Source of the DNA: Osedax fenrisi
Taxonomy: Eukaryota; Annelida; Polychaeta; Sabellida; Siboglinidae
DNA length: 64,000 bases
Reading direction: 5' to 3'
Assembly: GCA_964019155.1 (NCBI GenBank)
Contig: OZ025243.1
Location: 22,704,441-22,768,440 of the forward strand
Shown here: one piece after another, positions 47,722 through 62,200 of the stretch
How positions within the stretch are numbered: position 1 is the first letter of the stretch
Layout of the letters: each line of letters opens with the position of its first letter
Made by a program: the position numbers and the translations under genes
The notes under the pieces: model-generated
The model's input: the letters and a program-made list of their open reading frames with translations, nothing else
Told to the model about the DNA's origin: nothing
Databases searched by the model: none

Positions 47722-50700
47722 GACCATAGAGTGTTGAGATAAAATTCCCAAGTATGCAAAATAAAATATGTTGCCACCAAATAATTAACTTTTAGATTAT
47801 ACACAATAATTATATACAGTACATAAATTGTTGATAAGATATGATATAAAGTAATTACATATAATTATAACTAGTAATTCTTTCATAAATTAATTCTGAA
47901 AAATGTATTGGGACCACCCTGAAGTTAAGCTGCTTTCATCACCTTAAGCATGAACCTGATATATATTTATTCATAAACTATGTTTATACACAAATATTTG
48001 TAATTAAATATTAATTTATTAAATTAAATTCATAATGTCTTATATACAAATTAATCTAAATTACTTATAAATTAATAACAATTATTTTTAATGTTGTATA
48101 GCTTAACTTTATTAAATTATTATAATAATATTAAATAAATAAATTGATATGCATATTAATAATATATAAATATACATTTTCATGAAATATATATTTTGTT
48201 TATTTACAAATTTATATGTAATATATAAATATTTTTATATCTATAAGATGATTATTACTAATTTATTTTATAATTTATAGTATTATTATTAAATAATATT
48301 TATTTCTAAAATTATAAATAACTGATATTTTATAAACTAACAAATTGTTCATAAATTATGGAATATATTTTTACTGAGCTATACAATATTTGTACATTTA
48401 ACCATAATATATTAACAATATTTTTAACTTAAAATAGTTATATAATGTGTAATATGTATATCTTCAATTAGATATATTAAATATGATTCATACTACCTTG
48501 AGTTATCGGCTTTCCAGCAAATGAGAACATCTTCATTGCGATTGTGAAATCTTCAAGGTTATTGAGGAACTCTCCAAATTTCTTGAATTCATTGAAATCG
48601 ATTCCCTAGATTATTAAAGAGGTATATGGATAATTACCATAACATTAGAATACATTATTATATACGTAATATAATGATAAATACTGCTATAACATTAATG
48701 TAATATTTCTAATATAAAATCTATTTAATAAATAATAAGAAATGTATTAAACCATATTCATGAGATAGTTTTATACTTATTATGCACTTATCACAGGTTT
48801 AAAACATTCCTTATAAGTTCATACAATAGAACGAGAACAATACAATAAAATTATAAATGATAACCATAATAATAAATAAATTATATAACATGGTATTATT
48901 GAACAGAGTGGTGAGATTTAAGATGGGTTTTAAAGGAAGAATAGGAATGTACTACAATAGATGGGAGAGAATTCCATAAGGAAGGTATAATATAGACCAT
49001 TTTTAGTTTATGAATATAAAGATATGATTAAAGTTATGTAAATGCCAGAACTAGTTGGAAATAATGTAAGGGATGTATGGGTAAGATGTCAGAAGATAGC
49101 AGGAAAGTGTTTTCATAGCTAACCAGTCTGGGATACATTGGAGAGAGTCAGTAGATGAATGATCAAATAGGTCAATAGAGAATGGTGTACAAATTTAGGT
49201 ATGTATGATACGATTTAAATGGTAGAGTGAAATTGTGAAAATTATGAAAATGGTAGAATAGATATGAAGAGTAGTCGATACGTGAGAATATAATAGGGCA
49301 CACTATAAATCTCACATCAATACTGTTTTTAATTTTTCGTTGACTTTGCTGTTTTTTCGTCAATTCAGAATGAAATCGATGGACGGTAAATATACCCTCT
49401 CACATCACAATCGTTGATTTGTATGGAAATATATATAAATGATAATAAGGAGAATAAATCATAATTCATCAAAAGCAATCCGGAAATAATTTTATATTAT
49501 ATATTAAGTTATAATATACATAATCTTAAATGTTAATGTTAATTTATTTTATTTATATATATAAATTAATTAATGTTATTTAATGAATATTATGTTTAAA
49601 TGGTAGGTTAATGCCTTGTTATGATTTCTAACATTATATAATGTAAAAGTATTTCAGAATTATTTTTTGATTTTTAGTAAGGACAGGATAATCTGCTCGT
49701 TATCTTTGAAATAATTACTTTTTTTACTCCGAACTAGATAATTTTCAGTAGTATATTTAATTATATTTCAATGATTTTAATCTTTGAACCAAATATATCA
49801 GATATATTGATTTATTTGTCAAATAAAAAGCACTAATATTTTTAATTTTGTATTTCTATATAAATTAGGATTGAATTTAACTATATTTTATATATTATTT
49901 ATGTCTACATTCCAAATAATATAATACATATTCAATTATATTATGAATTTAATATAATAATATTGAAATCATTGATGTAAAAATTGTAAGAATAAAATAG
50001 TTTTTGAATTTATTTTTATAATAAATTAAAATGTGTACTACTGGACCATGATACAATACAATAAAGAATCACTCAAACGTAAAATAAAAATGTTTTAAAT
50101 GTAATTAGAAGTCCTATTACCCTGTCCTTGCTTTTAGTAACTCAATAGAATATATATTTGATAGAGAAACAATATATTTAAATATTAATTGATATATTTA
50201 ACAACAATATTCATTATAATAAATAAACTCAACTGATGAAAGAGTTTACCTTGTTCATCTAAAGGGGGAAATTTGATTTTAAATGAAATTAATTTGAATA
50301 CAAAATATTATATTAATAAATAAATATATATATATAACTATGTATCATATTTATCTTTATATACAAATAATATTATACTTTAATGACCTTCAAATCTGGA
50401 ATTCTCTCAGCCAATCTATCTAAATTCTTTTTCTGATCATCCATACTAAGAATCGTATATTTGAGGAGAATCTTTCCGAAGTCTATTTCCGTGATTGTAT
50501 TCTTGCCTTTAGAGTATTCATTGAACTCGAGTTCTAAAACCTCCTGTTGTAAATTCACCATGAATCTAAAAATAAAATTTAATTATTAAGTTAATAATAC
50601 TTACTATATATTAGAATAGTTTTTAAGTTTTTAATAAATAATAATAATTTGTATATGACGATAACAATATTTTATTTAATATTAGAATAGTTTGTTAAAT

Positions 50701-51981
50701 TATAATATAATGTATTTTGTAATAGTTAATATAATTATATAGTATAATAATCTTAATATGATGTAAATTTATATAAAAATTCATATTAGATATAATATTA
50801 TTTAATTCACAAATATATATAATAATTAAATATTGTAAATATTGATATACAAATTATTACATATTATAAATTTTAAATATAAAACATTGTTATTACTAAT
50901 TATAATATAAAAATTAATTTAATAAATGGGAGACGATCAAAAAGGACGAGTTAGGGGTTAGAGGTTTCATTTGAAATATGAATTAATAGTATATATACAT
51001 ATATTATATTGGTATTTATGGGTTATTTGGTTTAATTGGTTTAGTTTTGTCCTGCTTGTTTTTTTTAGCTGCATTACATCCCAAAATGAGCCTATATAAA
51101 TGTATTTCACATACATTCTTTTTGATCATAACCATAATAAACTATTAAATAACAATTTATTTCACATCTATAATAAATTTATTATATAGTTTTAATTTTT
51201 TATAATCAAATTTACATATATATAAATTTAAGTTTTTTATAATTTTGTATGGAATTAATAATATTTAATTAATATTTTAAATTAAATATTATTTATAGGT
51301 ACTCTAAAGCGCTGTTCACATGAGCAATATATTCCAGAAATTTCTCAATGGAATTATTAAGAATTGCCAAATGGTAAAATTCTATGTTTTTTCTGCGATT
51401 ATTGCTAAATGTTCTATTCCGAATTTATTCTAGTTTTGTGACAATTTATGCAATTGGTAAATAAACACACGCACAAGTATACTGACCAGTATTAATGCAT
51501 ACGCATTTACTTTTATATGGGTCAATCTATGTATAATCGTTTACGATTATAAGTGATTAATATTAAGTTATTTAATCGCTTAATTAATAATTATTATTAT
51601 AATATAAAATTCCTTATATAATTATTAAATTATGAATATATGTATATTACCACCTTATTGTTATATGATGAACTTAAGTTCATAAGTTCATAAAATGTAT
51701 GACTTTTAAGTATTCTACTGCGAAAATAGATTGCTCATGTGAATACCCTAACATTGATACTGCTAGGGGATTTTGAAACTGGAATTTTAAGAATTCTGCT
51801 GCGAAATTGCTGGAATAGATTGCTCTTGTGAACACCAAAAGAGATTTTTTTATTGATAGGTAATAATTAAATCAATAATAATATATATATTCAATAATAT
51901 TACCATTTATATAATATATTTATAATTTTGATATAATTTGTATATATATATATGTATTGATATAATACATGTATATGTATG

Positions 51982-52043
<62 letters not shown>

Positions 52044-55000
52044 AATTAATTTATATTTATATAATACATGTATTTATATTTATATAATACATGTATATAT
52101 ATGTATATGTATATACAGTAAAAGCAGCTTGTATCGACATCCCAGGAGATCCAAAAATATGTCGATACATCCGATTGTCGTTACATATGATGAAGGCGTG
52201 GCTAATTTTAAATTACGCCCACTTAATAGAATATGTACTTGTATTATCAAATATAAAATATATGCTATCCTTAATTTCTATTATATCGTTAATTGTGTAT
52301 ATTAAGTTAATACTATTAATTATTACACTAATATAAATTATATATAATTATATAATAAATATATTAAATTAAATAAAAGTATTCTTGAAATATATATTTT
52401 ATATTATTATTGGTTAAATAATTAGTAAAATAATTAGTAATATTTGTTTGTATCAAAACAATGGATATTTTCTCCACATATATCCATTGTATTTATATTG
52501 TATTATTAAATATTATTAATTGCAATTAAAGAAACGTGGTCAAGATATTACTTATCAAGAGTGAGCATTCGAGTGCTCATGTGCACATACACATATGTGC
52601 ATAGTGTAGTGAATCTACAATAATACAAAGATTAATTCTTCATATCATCATAACTTATTTGATAATATACATATATATATGTACTATAGTCCATAGTTTA
52701 TTAATATGCTCAACTCTATATCATACATACTATAGTATATATGGTAAAAAGGTGTAATATTTTCATGTCGATACACGTGATGAAAAATTCTAAATTGTAT
52801 AGTAAAATTTTGTCGATACAGCCGATTTGTCGATACAGCCGATTGTCGATACACGCGATATTCTGTAACATGTATTAGATGGAAATTCCAACAAATATAT
52901 TTGAAATTGTCGTTAGAACCGATATATCGATACATGTGGCTGTCGATACAAGCAGCTTTTACTGTATATGTAAATGAATTTATATAAATCTTTTTATAGT
53001 ATTATGAAATAAATAGAATTATAAAAATAATATAAATTATTAGTAATAATGCCTTTATTTTAAAATGCATATATTTAACTCAGAGTAATTATTATATCAC
53101 AATAATTAGTATTTAAATTGTATCAGAGATTATAGTTTATAAGATATACTAATATGTTTTTTTGATATAGATAGAATATATATATAGCTCTTTAATTTTT
53201 AAGTTTGTTTTCTAATATGGATATGGATATGTAGTTATATATATATAAACAATTATGTAAGCTTATTTTAGTAATTTTTTTGAAAAAATCAACATAAATG
53301 ATAAATTTATAGATATACAATGTTCAAGTTAAATATTTGCACTCTATTCAACATCATTGCCTTTGGAATCAATTCTTTTTAATTAGTAGTGTTTTTAAAA
53401 CTATAGTTTTATAAGTAATATTTCACATATATATATAATGTGTACACCATTTTAATCACATTTTAAATATTTAAAATTTATAACAAAGATTTAGAAAAAT
53501 AATTTTTAATTGTAATTTAGGGTATGAAATTGAGAAAAAAAATTATGTTTCAAATTATTTTTATTATTAAAATATAATATTATCTTTAAATTATTATCAT
53601 TTTATGATATATATAAATTATGTTTGTAGGTCAAATATAACTATAAAATAAACACTTTTAAAAGTATATCATTTAAATAAATTATAATATTTATTAAAAA
53701 AATGTATTTTTATTTTTATAATTTAAAAGTAATAATAAATAATATTTTATATACATTTAAGGGCCGGCCAAAGATTTTCCAAAGGAAAGATATTGCACTT
53801 ATGTATATTTGTGTCACCTAATAATTCGATATTGCCATCTAGCGGTATTATTTAGATAATAAGACATTTCTATATTTATTGTAATAGTAAATAATAAATT
53901 ATATACAATATACATGTATATTGTATTATAATATGTATTTACATGATTTTAAAATGATAATATAATTATATAACAATAGAATACACTGATTAGTTATATT
54001 TAATATAAACTAATAAAATAAATGATAAATATATTGTTATAAATCTAATATTAAAAAAACTACATGTATTGTATTATATTGTAATGATTTTAAATGTATG
54101 TATATAATTAGAAAACAAGAAATTTAAATAAAAATATCACATGATTTAACATTTCATATACTATTTCGCCATCTAGTGTTAATATTGTTTTTTCATTTTA
54201 AATTTACATTTCGAGGTACTAGAGATAGATAGGGAGTGCAATATCTTTCCTTTGGAAAATCTTTGGGCCGGCGTAACCTTCGTTTTTTGAAAATGTTGTT
54301 ATATTGAAATATTAAATTGTAATTCATTATCTTTAAAATTATGTATAATATATCATATACAATTAAACATAAGTGCCTCAAATACAAAGTTTAATCTATT
54401 CAAACCTATTCAAAATGGTGGGATATAAAATTATCATTTTCAAAAATATGTTTTTAATAATATTGCTTTAGAATAGTACATATATTTTTATCAAATTATT
54501 TGCAATTTAAAAAATGTAAACAGCAATAATAAGAAAATAAGTGTGTTAATATAAATAGTAGCCAACAGGATCGATAGCATCTATTTTCAATATTGCATCA
54601 TTATATTGCTTAGATTCTTCTGCCTGTCAACATGTATTTTTATGATGCCTCTTGCTAGTAAACGTAGTTGAATGATGAGAATCACTAAATCTTATCATAA
54701 TGTTAGTTTATAATAAACTAAAATATAATGCGTAAATAACTGTGTTAATAAATTAAGTAAAACACATGAATTATTTAATATATATATATAATAAAATATT
54801 TTTTATTTATTACCATAAAAATGCAAGTAAAACTTTATATGCCTATATCTCAGGTGTTTTTTTTGTTGATTTTTTTTTTAAATGTCTATAACTGTTGAAC
54901 TCTTATATGAATATTTATAACATTTTCTGAGTATATACATAATATATGGATGAGTAAGCTAAAGTAAATACAACCAATTAATATAATTATTTGAAAAATA

Positions 55001-58000
55001 ATAAAAAAAAATGTTAATAAATTTATCTTTAAATAATTTTAATATTATAATTAACTTTTCTTTATTTAATAATACATTTATTATTGTATGATATACCTAT
55101 ATAACTAGATATGCATGTTATCTAGATAAATAAAAAAAAATTAGAAAAAAATACTTATAAATAAAAAAGATATAACCTGTTAACAAATAGCTATTCTTCC
55201 CAATCTTTTACATGTAAATGCCGGTGTCGTATTGAGATGATACCAACTATCGATATGATACCAAATGAACTTTGACATTTCTATTATCGCCCATAGATTT
55301 TTAAATTCACATTTACAGTATTATAATAGCATATTATAATATTGTATATTAAATAATTAGCATTGTATATAAACATTACCATGTTGGTAATGAAAAATGT
55401 ATTTTAAACGATATAATCAAATTATTTTGTGTGATAGTATTTATTTCATTTAGGGTTTATTTAAGGGTTTATTTATTTTCAAATTAAATTAAAAATGTTG
55501 AAATAATTAATTTATTATGGATATTTTGAAATAAAAGAATGTTAATGTATTAAAATCATAATTACTTATATCAATTAATTAAAGTGAATAATATTACATG
55601 TGAATACAATAAATTAGTTCAATTCTGAATTCATAAACTTAATAAACAAGTAGAATTATAGATTTCGGACATTTATAATTAAATAACATTAAATAAATTC
55701 ATTTAAAAATTGTTTCAAAGTTATTAATATACTATGAATTCAGAATTGAACTAATTTATTGTATTCGCATGTAATATAATTTACTCTATTGAATTAATAT
55801 AAATACGTATAATGTTAATACATAAAAATTCGTTTATTTCAATATATTCATAATAAATTAATTATTTCAAAATTTTTTAATTTAATTTGAAAATAAATAA
55901 ACCCTAAAATAAATCCCAAAGGAAATAATTCTATTATATCGTTTAAATACATTTTTAATTACCAACATGATAATATCTATATACAATGCTAATTATTTAA
56001 TATCCAATAATATAATATGCTATTATAACACTGTAAATGTGAATTTAAATATATATGGGCGATAATAGAAGGGTCAAAGTTCATTTGGTATCATATCGAT
56101 AGTTGGTATCATCTCAATATGACACCGGCCCTTAAACCTTTAAATAACCAATATTCATAGGTGGCTATTTATTTATAATAACATAATGTAATAAGTTATC
56201 GTCTGTATATATATTTCATACATTTTTCATAATTATATTGTAAATATATAGAATGAATTTATAATAATTATTTTTACTAATTTCACTCATTCAAAAACTA
56301 TCAAGTACTTCAATAATGAATTGAAATTTCAGAAAATTTATAATAGATATAAGTACATAATATTTGTATTTTTAAACGTAATAATTAGTAAAATTTAAAA
56401 TATTCATAGTTATCTTTTATTTTCAAAATAATAATGATTTATTAGTTAAACATAATTTTATAATATATTTTATAATTTTATTAAATATTTTCTTTTATAT
56501 TTTATAAAAAAATGTTATTATTATAGATCTATTTAATATCTATCATTATGTTAAATATTGTATTTAATAAATAAATTAAAAAAAAGTTAAAAAGTTTAAA
56601 CACTTTTAGTAGACCGCTATGTTTCCTATTAAATACATGTAAAAATCTATTTATAGAAAAGGGGTCACCATTACCCTTAAGCTAACTTATATTGCATATA
56701 ATTTAATAGAACAATGACAAATTGTTTGTATGAAAATTGCTTAAAAACTAATCTCAGTAATGTCGATACAAGCAGCAGGATGGATAAACATTAATTACAT
56801 TGTGTATATTGTATATAGGAGTATTATATCTTTTCTTCACAAAATCTTTGGTAGTATTAGGTATTTCCTATCTATTAACATGTAAATGATAGACATTTCT
56901 ATCGAATGCGACATCCTTAAGGGGATAGGTAGCCTTCGAATCTAATAATGTGATTAAATATGCACACAATGTAAATAGATAGAGCTTTATTGCATTTTGG
57001 GTAGTATACATAGCTCATAACTATAATTTCAATATGAGTAATACTATAATTTTATTATATGAATTAATAGTAATTATATTAATTAATTAACTTAATATTT
57101 TTATGTATATTTCATTCAGTTATTATGTTATTAATAATATGGTTTATAAATATTATTGAATAAATATTATTGATTTTTTAATAAAATAATTGTATATTAT
57201 ATTGTATTAATAATTTTATATACATCTTCTAACAATAAAAACAATGAATATTATAGACCAATCTATATATTCTGACAATTTTATTATTATATTTACAATA
57301 TTGATTACTGTGGGTGTTTTTAGATGAATGTATGTTAAGATGGGTAAATGTGTATATTTATTATGAATTTCACATCCACTATTTGGTTTTTAAGGGTTTA
57401 TATTATAATAATCTTAATATTTTATATAACAAAATGTGATGGTTGGTTTCATATACAACTGTAATTTCCAAATTAATATGGTAAATATAGGAAAAGTTAA
57501 CATGTAAGAGATCGGAAAATATTGTAACAAGGCAATATATATCTAAAATATTCGTATTGATATACACATTTACAATATCATAATACTATCATAAAATAAT
57601 TTAAATATCATGTTAAAATATTTTTAATAATTTTGTTATGGAATTTCTAGAAATTTTAATATTTTGAAAAAAAAGAAGGATTGATAAGTTTTTTTTACAA
57701 ATATACGTCTTTTATTAAGAAAAAAAGAAAAATTTAGAAGAAAAATACTAGCTATATTAAAATTTAAAAAAAAAATGTTGTATGGTAAATAACTATTTCA
57801 TTAATCATATAATAAAGTTTGTCAATTTAATTTTTGAAATTAACAGGTAATGAAAGAAATAATTTTAAGAAAGTTTTTTTTAAGAAAATTGTATTAATTT
57901 TATAATGAACATTTTATACAGAAATAATAATATATATAACAGAAAAGAAGAATTGATTTCTATAAGAATATATGTTGAGTATAATATAGATAAACTTCCT

Positions 58001-59229
58001 ATAAACATATAATATACTATAATACAAAATGTTAAGCTAAAATTCAATAAAGACAAGATTTAATGGATATTTATAAGGATTTAGACTGATTTCTATAGTA
58101 TATATTCTATATAATATATATATAAAAATATAAAATATATTAATATATAGATATATAAAAATATTATCAAAATAATATATTCTATGTACATTCTATGCTA
58201 TGCACAAAGCTATGTAATGTTGTTATATCATTATTTTGTTATGTTCACATGTTATAACTAAACATATCTATTTATAAATATACAAAAAATAAATATTGAA
58301 ACACACCATTAGTAATCATATCTATTTATTGATTTTTATTTAAGAAAATATATAATTGAATAAAGTAAATAATGTAAAGTATATTTTCCAAACTATAACA
58401 TGCACCATTGAAATAAATAATGTATAACATACTATATGTAAATATACATATATTGTAAAAATAATAAAATAAATATGAAATATAGTTTGATAAATATACA
58501 CAGCAGTGAAATATTTTGAAAATCTTTAGCAGCTTAGCATACATTGATATGTCTTAGCTTTGTAATCTGTAATAATAAATACATTATAAATTAATTTTGA
58601 AGTTAAAATTAATTTTTTTTTTATTTTTATAATAAATTAATGTATTTAATCAAGATTATTTTTTTTTAATTTTAATTTAAAATTTTATTTAAAAATTCAT
58701 ATAAAAGTTTAAAAATATGTCGTAAAAAAAGTTTTTTTTTATTTAGTATAATGTAAAATAATATTTAAAAAGTGTGAAAAAAAAAATATTGAATATTAAT
58801 TGATAAAAATTGAATTACAAAAATAGCTGTCAGAATTAATACCATCAAATCTGGCCATTCTCTTGACCATAACTTTTTTATTATCAAAAAAAGTAAAATA
58901 TGACCCTAATATTACTTTTTCATCCTATTTCCAATGGTATTAATAATTTTATTATAGCTAAAAAATAAAAAATCTCACTTTTATACCTAGCATGCGCAAA
59001 TATCAAATATATGGTTAAATCCATATGTTTTTGTATCGCTATCATAAAATACTTTGAAGTTTGTGTTATTTTAACTTTATTACCGTTTGTATATATATAT
59101 ATTCATCTTATTAATTATAGATGTATAATATAATAATTAACAGACATAATTTGTATAGAAGCAGAATTCCGAATTATTTTTAGCCGCTCTAAAATACCAG
59201 TTTTAATTTTTGTGATGTCTGTAGATACG

Positions 59230-59267
<38 letters not shown>

Positions 59268-62200
59268 TAGCGTAAAACATTTAAATAAGTAGGTAATTGA
59301 GTAGATAGCATTAACTCTGGTTTAATAAATTGTTTTTTTGGTAGATTCATTATAAATATAGCTTATATAGCTTATATAGCTTTATATAGCTTTATTTATG
59401 ATTACAAATAAAAAAATTGTAATCAATTTTAAAATACATACGATTTATTATGCACGAAATATATATAGGGAAAAATAGAATTTTTTTTTAGATTTAAAAA
59501 AATCCAAATTTTAAAGGCACCTTAAGTGACCATATTTAAAAAAAAACTGCAAATTCATCCTGAGATTATATAGATCAAAATAAGATCTAATAACATAACA
59601 TGACGATGGTCGACACATCTTAATGTATGTTCCAGAAAAAAACATATTTACAAGTAAATACTTTATTTACTAGTTGAATTACAAATAATAGAATTAATAG
59701 CTGGGAAAATATTATATAACAAATTACAGATGAAAGAATATACTTAGATATTGATTATTTTTATAAATAAACAAATATATATATGATATATAATTTTATA
59801 ACTCCATTTATTTAACTTATTAAATAAAATTATCTTAAAATAATGATTTTTACATGTTTATATAATGTTTTAAGTACTAATTTTAACATAAAATGATAGA
59901 TAATTGATTTATTTAATGATAATTTTAATTAACAAAATATTAGTTTTTTTTAATTATTTTATATAAAAATAAATATAAATATAAATAGGCACTATAAATA
60001 TAAATAGGCACTAAAATGAATATAAATATTGTTTACAAAAAAGTTATATATGTATATGAGATATAATATATTATAAATAAAAATATATATAAATTTTTAA
60101 ATTATTGCAAATAAATTACTAGTAAGTATTGTAAGTATAAATTAAGTATAAAAAAAGTAAATAACTGTTATATTAAATCAGAGTATAGCATAATATACAT
60201 ATATTAATGAATGAATAAATGAATGAATATACAAATATATATTATAAAATATCATAAATATATACAAATCTATATTATAAAAATTACAATAATAAAAAGA
60301 AAGATAGACTGTACAGTAGACCGGTTCGATCGAATCAATTTTTAATCCTTCATACAAAATATAATACATATCTATATTTTAGTATATGTATTAACAATTT
60401 TAATAAAAAAAAAGTTACCTTTGGTCACGATTCGTGACTCACGAAGCATTTGAAGTTTGAAATATAAATTATTATTTTTAAATTTAATTTAAAATATTAC
60501 ATGTATAATAGTCATTACACCATCTTATTATCTTTAATGTTTACATTTAAAATTAAAATATTTAAAATGAATTATGTATTTGTATTATATTTAATGAATT
60601 AATATAATATATACCATTATTTATATTTATTATTAATATGATGTTTACATTTAAAATTAAAATATTTAAAATGAATTATGTATTTGTATTATATTTAATG
60701 AATTAATATAATATATACCATTATTTATATTTATTATTAATATAATATCTATATTTCATTTTTATATCTACAAATTACCAATATTAATGTCTTCTAAAAC
60801 TCGAGAAAATACACAATTTTACAAAGTATTTATTTCAAAATAATTCAAAAAAATAATTAATTTAAAAAAATTAATATATATAATTATACTTTACATAAAT
60901 TTGAGTTATCATATTGTATTGAATTGTGGATATAAGTTAGATATAAATGTCATTTAATAAATTAAATTAAATTAAAAAAATTAAAAAATATGTAAACATA
61001 TTTTGTATTTCATATTTCAAATAAAAATCCAAAAAAATTTACAAATGATGTTAATTTTTTTTCTAAAAATAATTTGTTATTTTTTAATAATTAATTTGAA
61101 TTGTATAAATTATATATTTTAATTTTTTAAATTAAATTGTAATAATTTATTTATATTAAATTAAATGATTTTTACATATTTTTTTGTACTACATTTATTT
61201 GATAGCATTTGTGCATCTAGATTGTTATGAAAAATATTTGGTATTGTTAATACTACTTGTAATATATGTTGCTAGGATATATCCATAGTTGGCTTAAAAA
61301 AATCATTCAATTTTATAAAAATTGAATAAATCTTATTTCTATATCTCCTCCATGTTAAATTGTATATGTATTCAATGTAAAGGTCATTAATATATTAATT
61401 TATTAAAATAAAAAGGCTTGTGACATAAAACTATTTAAGATATAGGTCTACAATTTTAAACACTTATTCATCATAGCATACATAATTGTCATAAATGTGA
61501 AGGTTTATAAAATTACGAAAAAAAAGTACGAACTGATCTACTGCACAGTTTAAACACAAAATGTAATCACATTATTAAATTTGTCATGTGATTTTTCATT
61601 GACCATATAATAACTAATAGTGACATATACACTATATAAATGCATTAAATAAATAAGCATATATTTGTATTATTAAATTTAATATTTTATAAATTTATCT
61701 TGTTAATATGGTAATCTAGAATCCAGTAATACATAGTTTAAAATATATGATTTCACAAAGGAAATAATATCATAATAAAAAAACTACAGTTTTGTTTCAA
61801 ACAACAGGCTATTTTGAATCAGTGTTCAAGTTCAAAATGTATACAGTAGAGATTGAAGTAACAGGGGTATAAAATAATGAGAAGCTGCATTGAACAGTTT
61901 TAATATATTGTACAATTTTTTGTTCACCATATTATATCTGTAGTGGTAAAACTAATAATTAATTAATATTATTATACAGAAAACTTTATATATATTAAAA
62001 GTATTATTATTATATATGATATAAATATATTTTATAAGTATTTATAATTATACATATTTATTAGGTGTATCTTATTCATTAATTATGTGTATAACATATA
62101 AAATTACTTTAAATCTACTTATAATTTAGATTAATATTAACTGAAGATAAAAATGATAATATTTTAGATCATATATTGAATATAAAATTCTTCAATGTGT

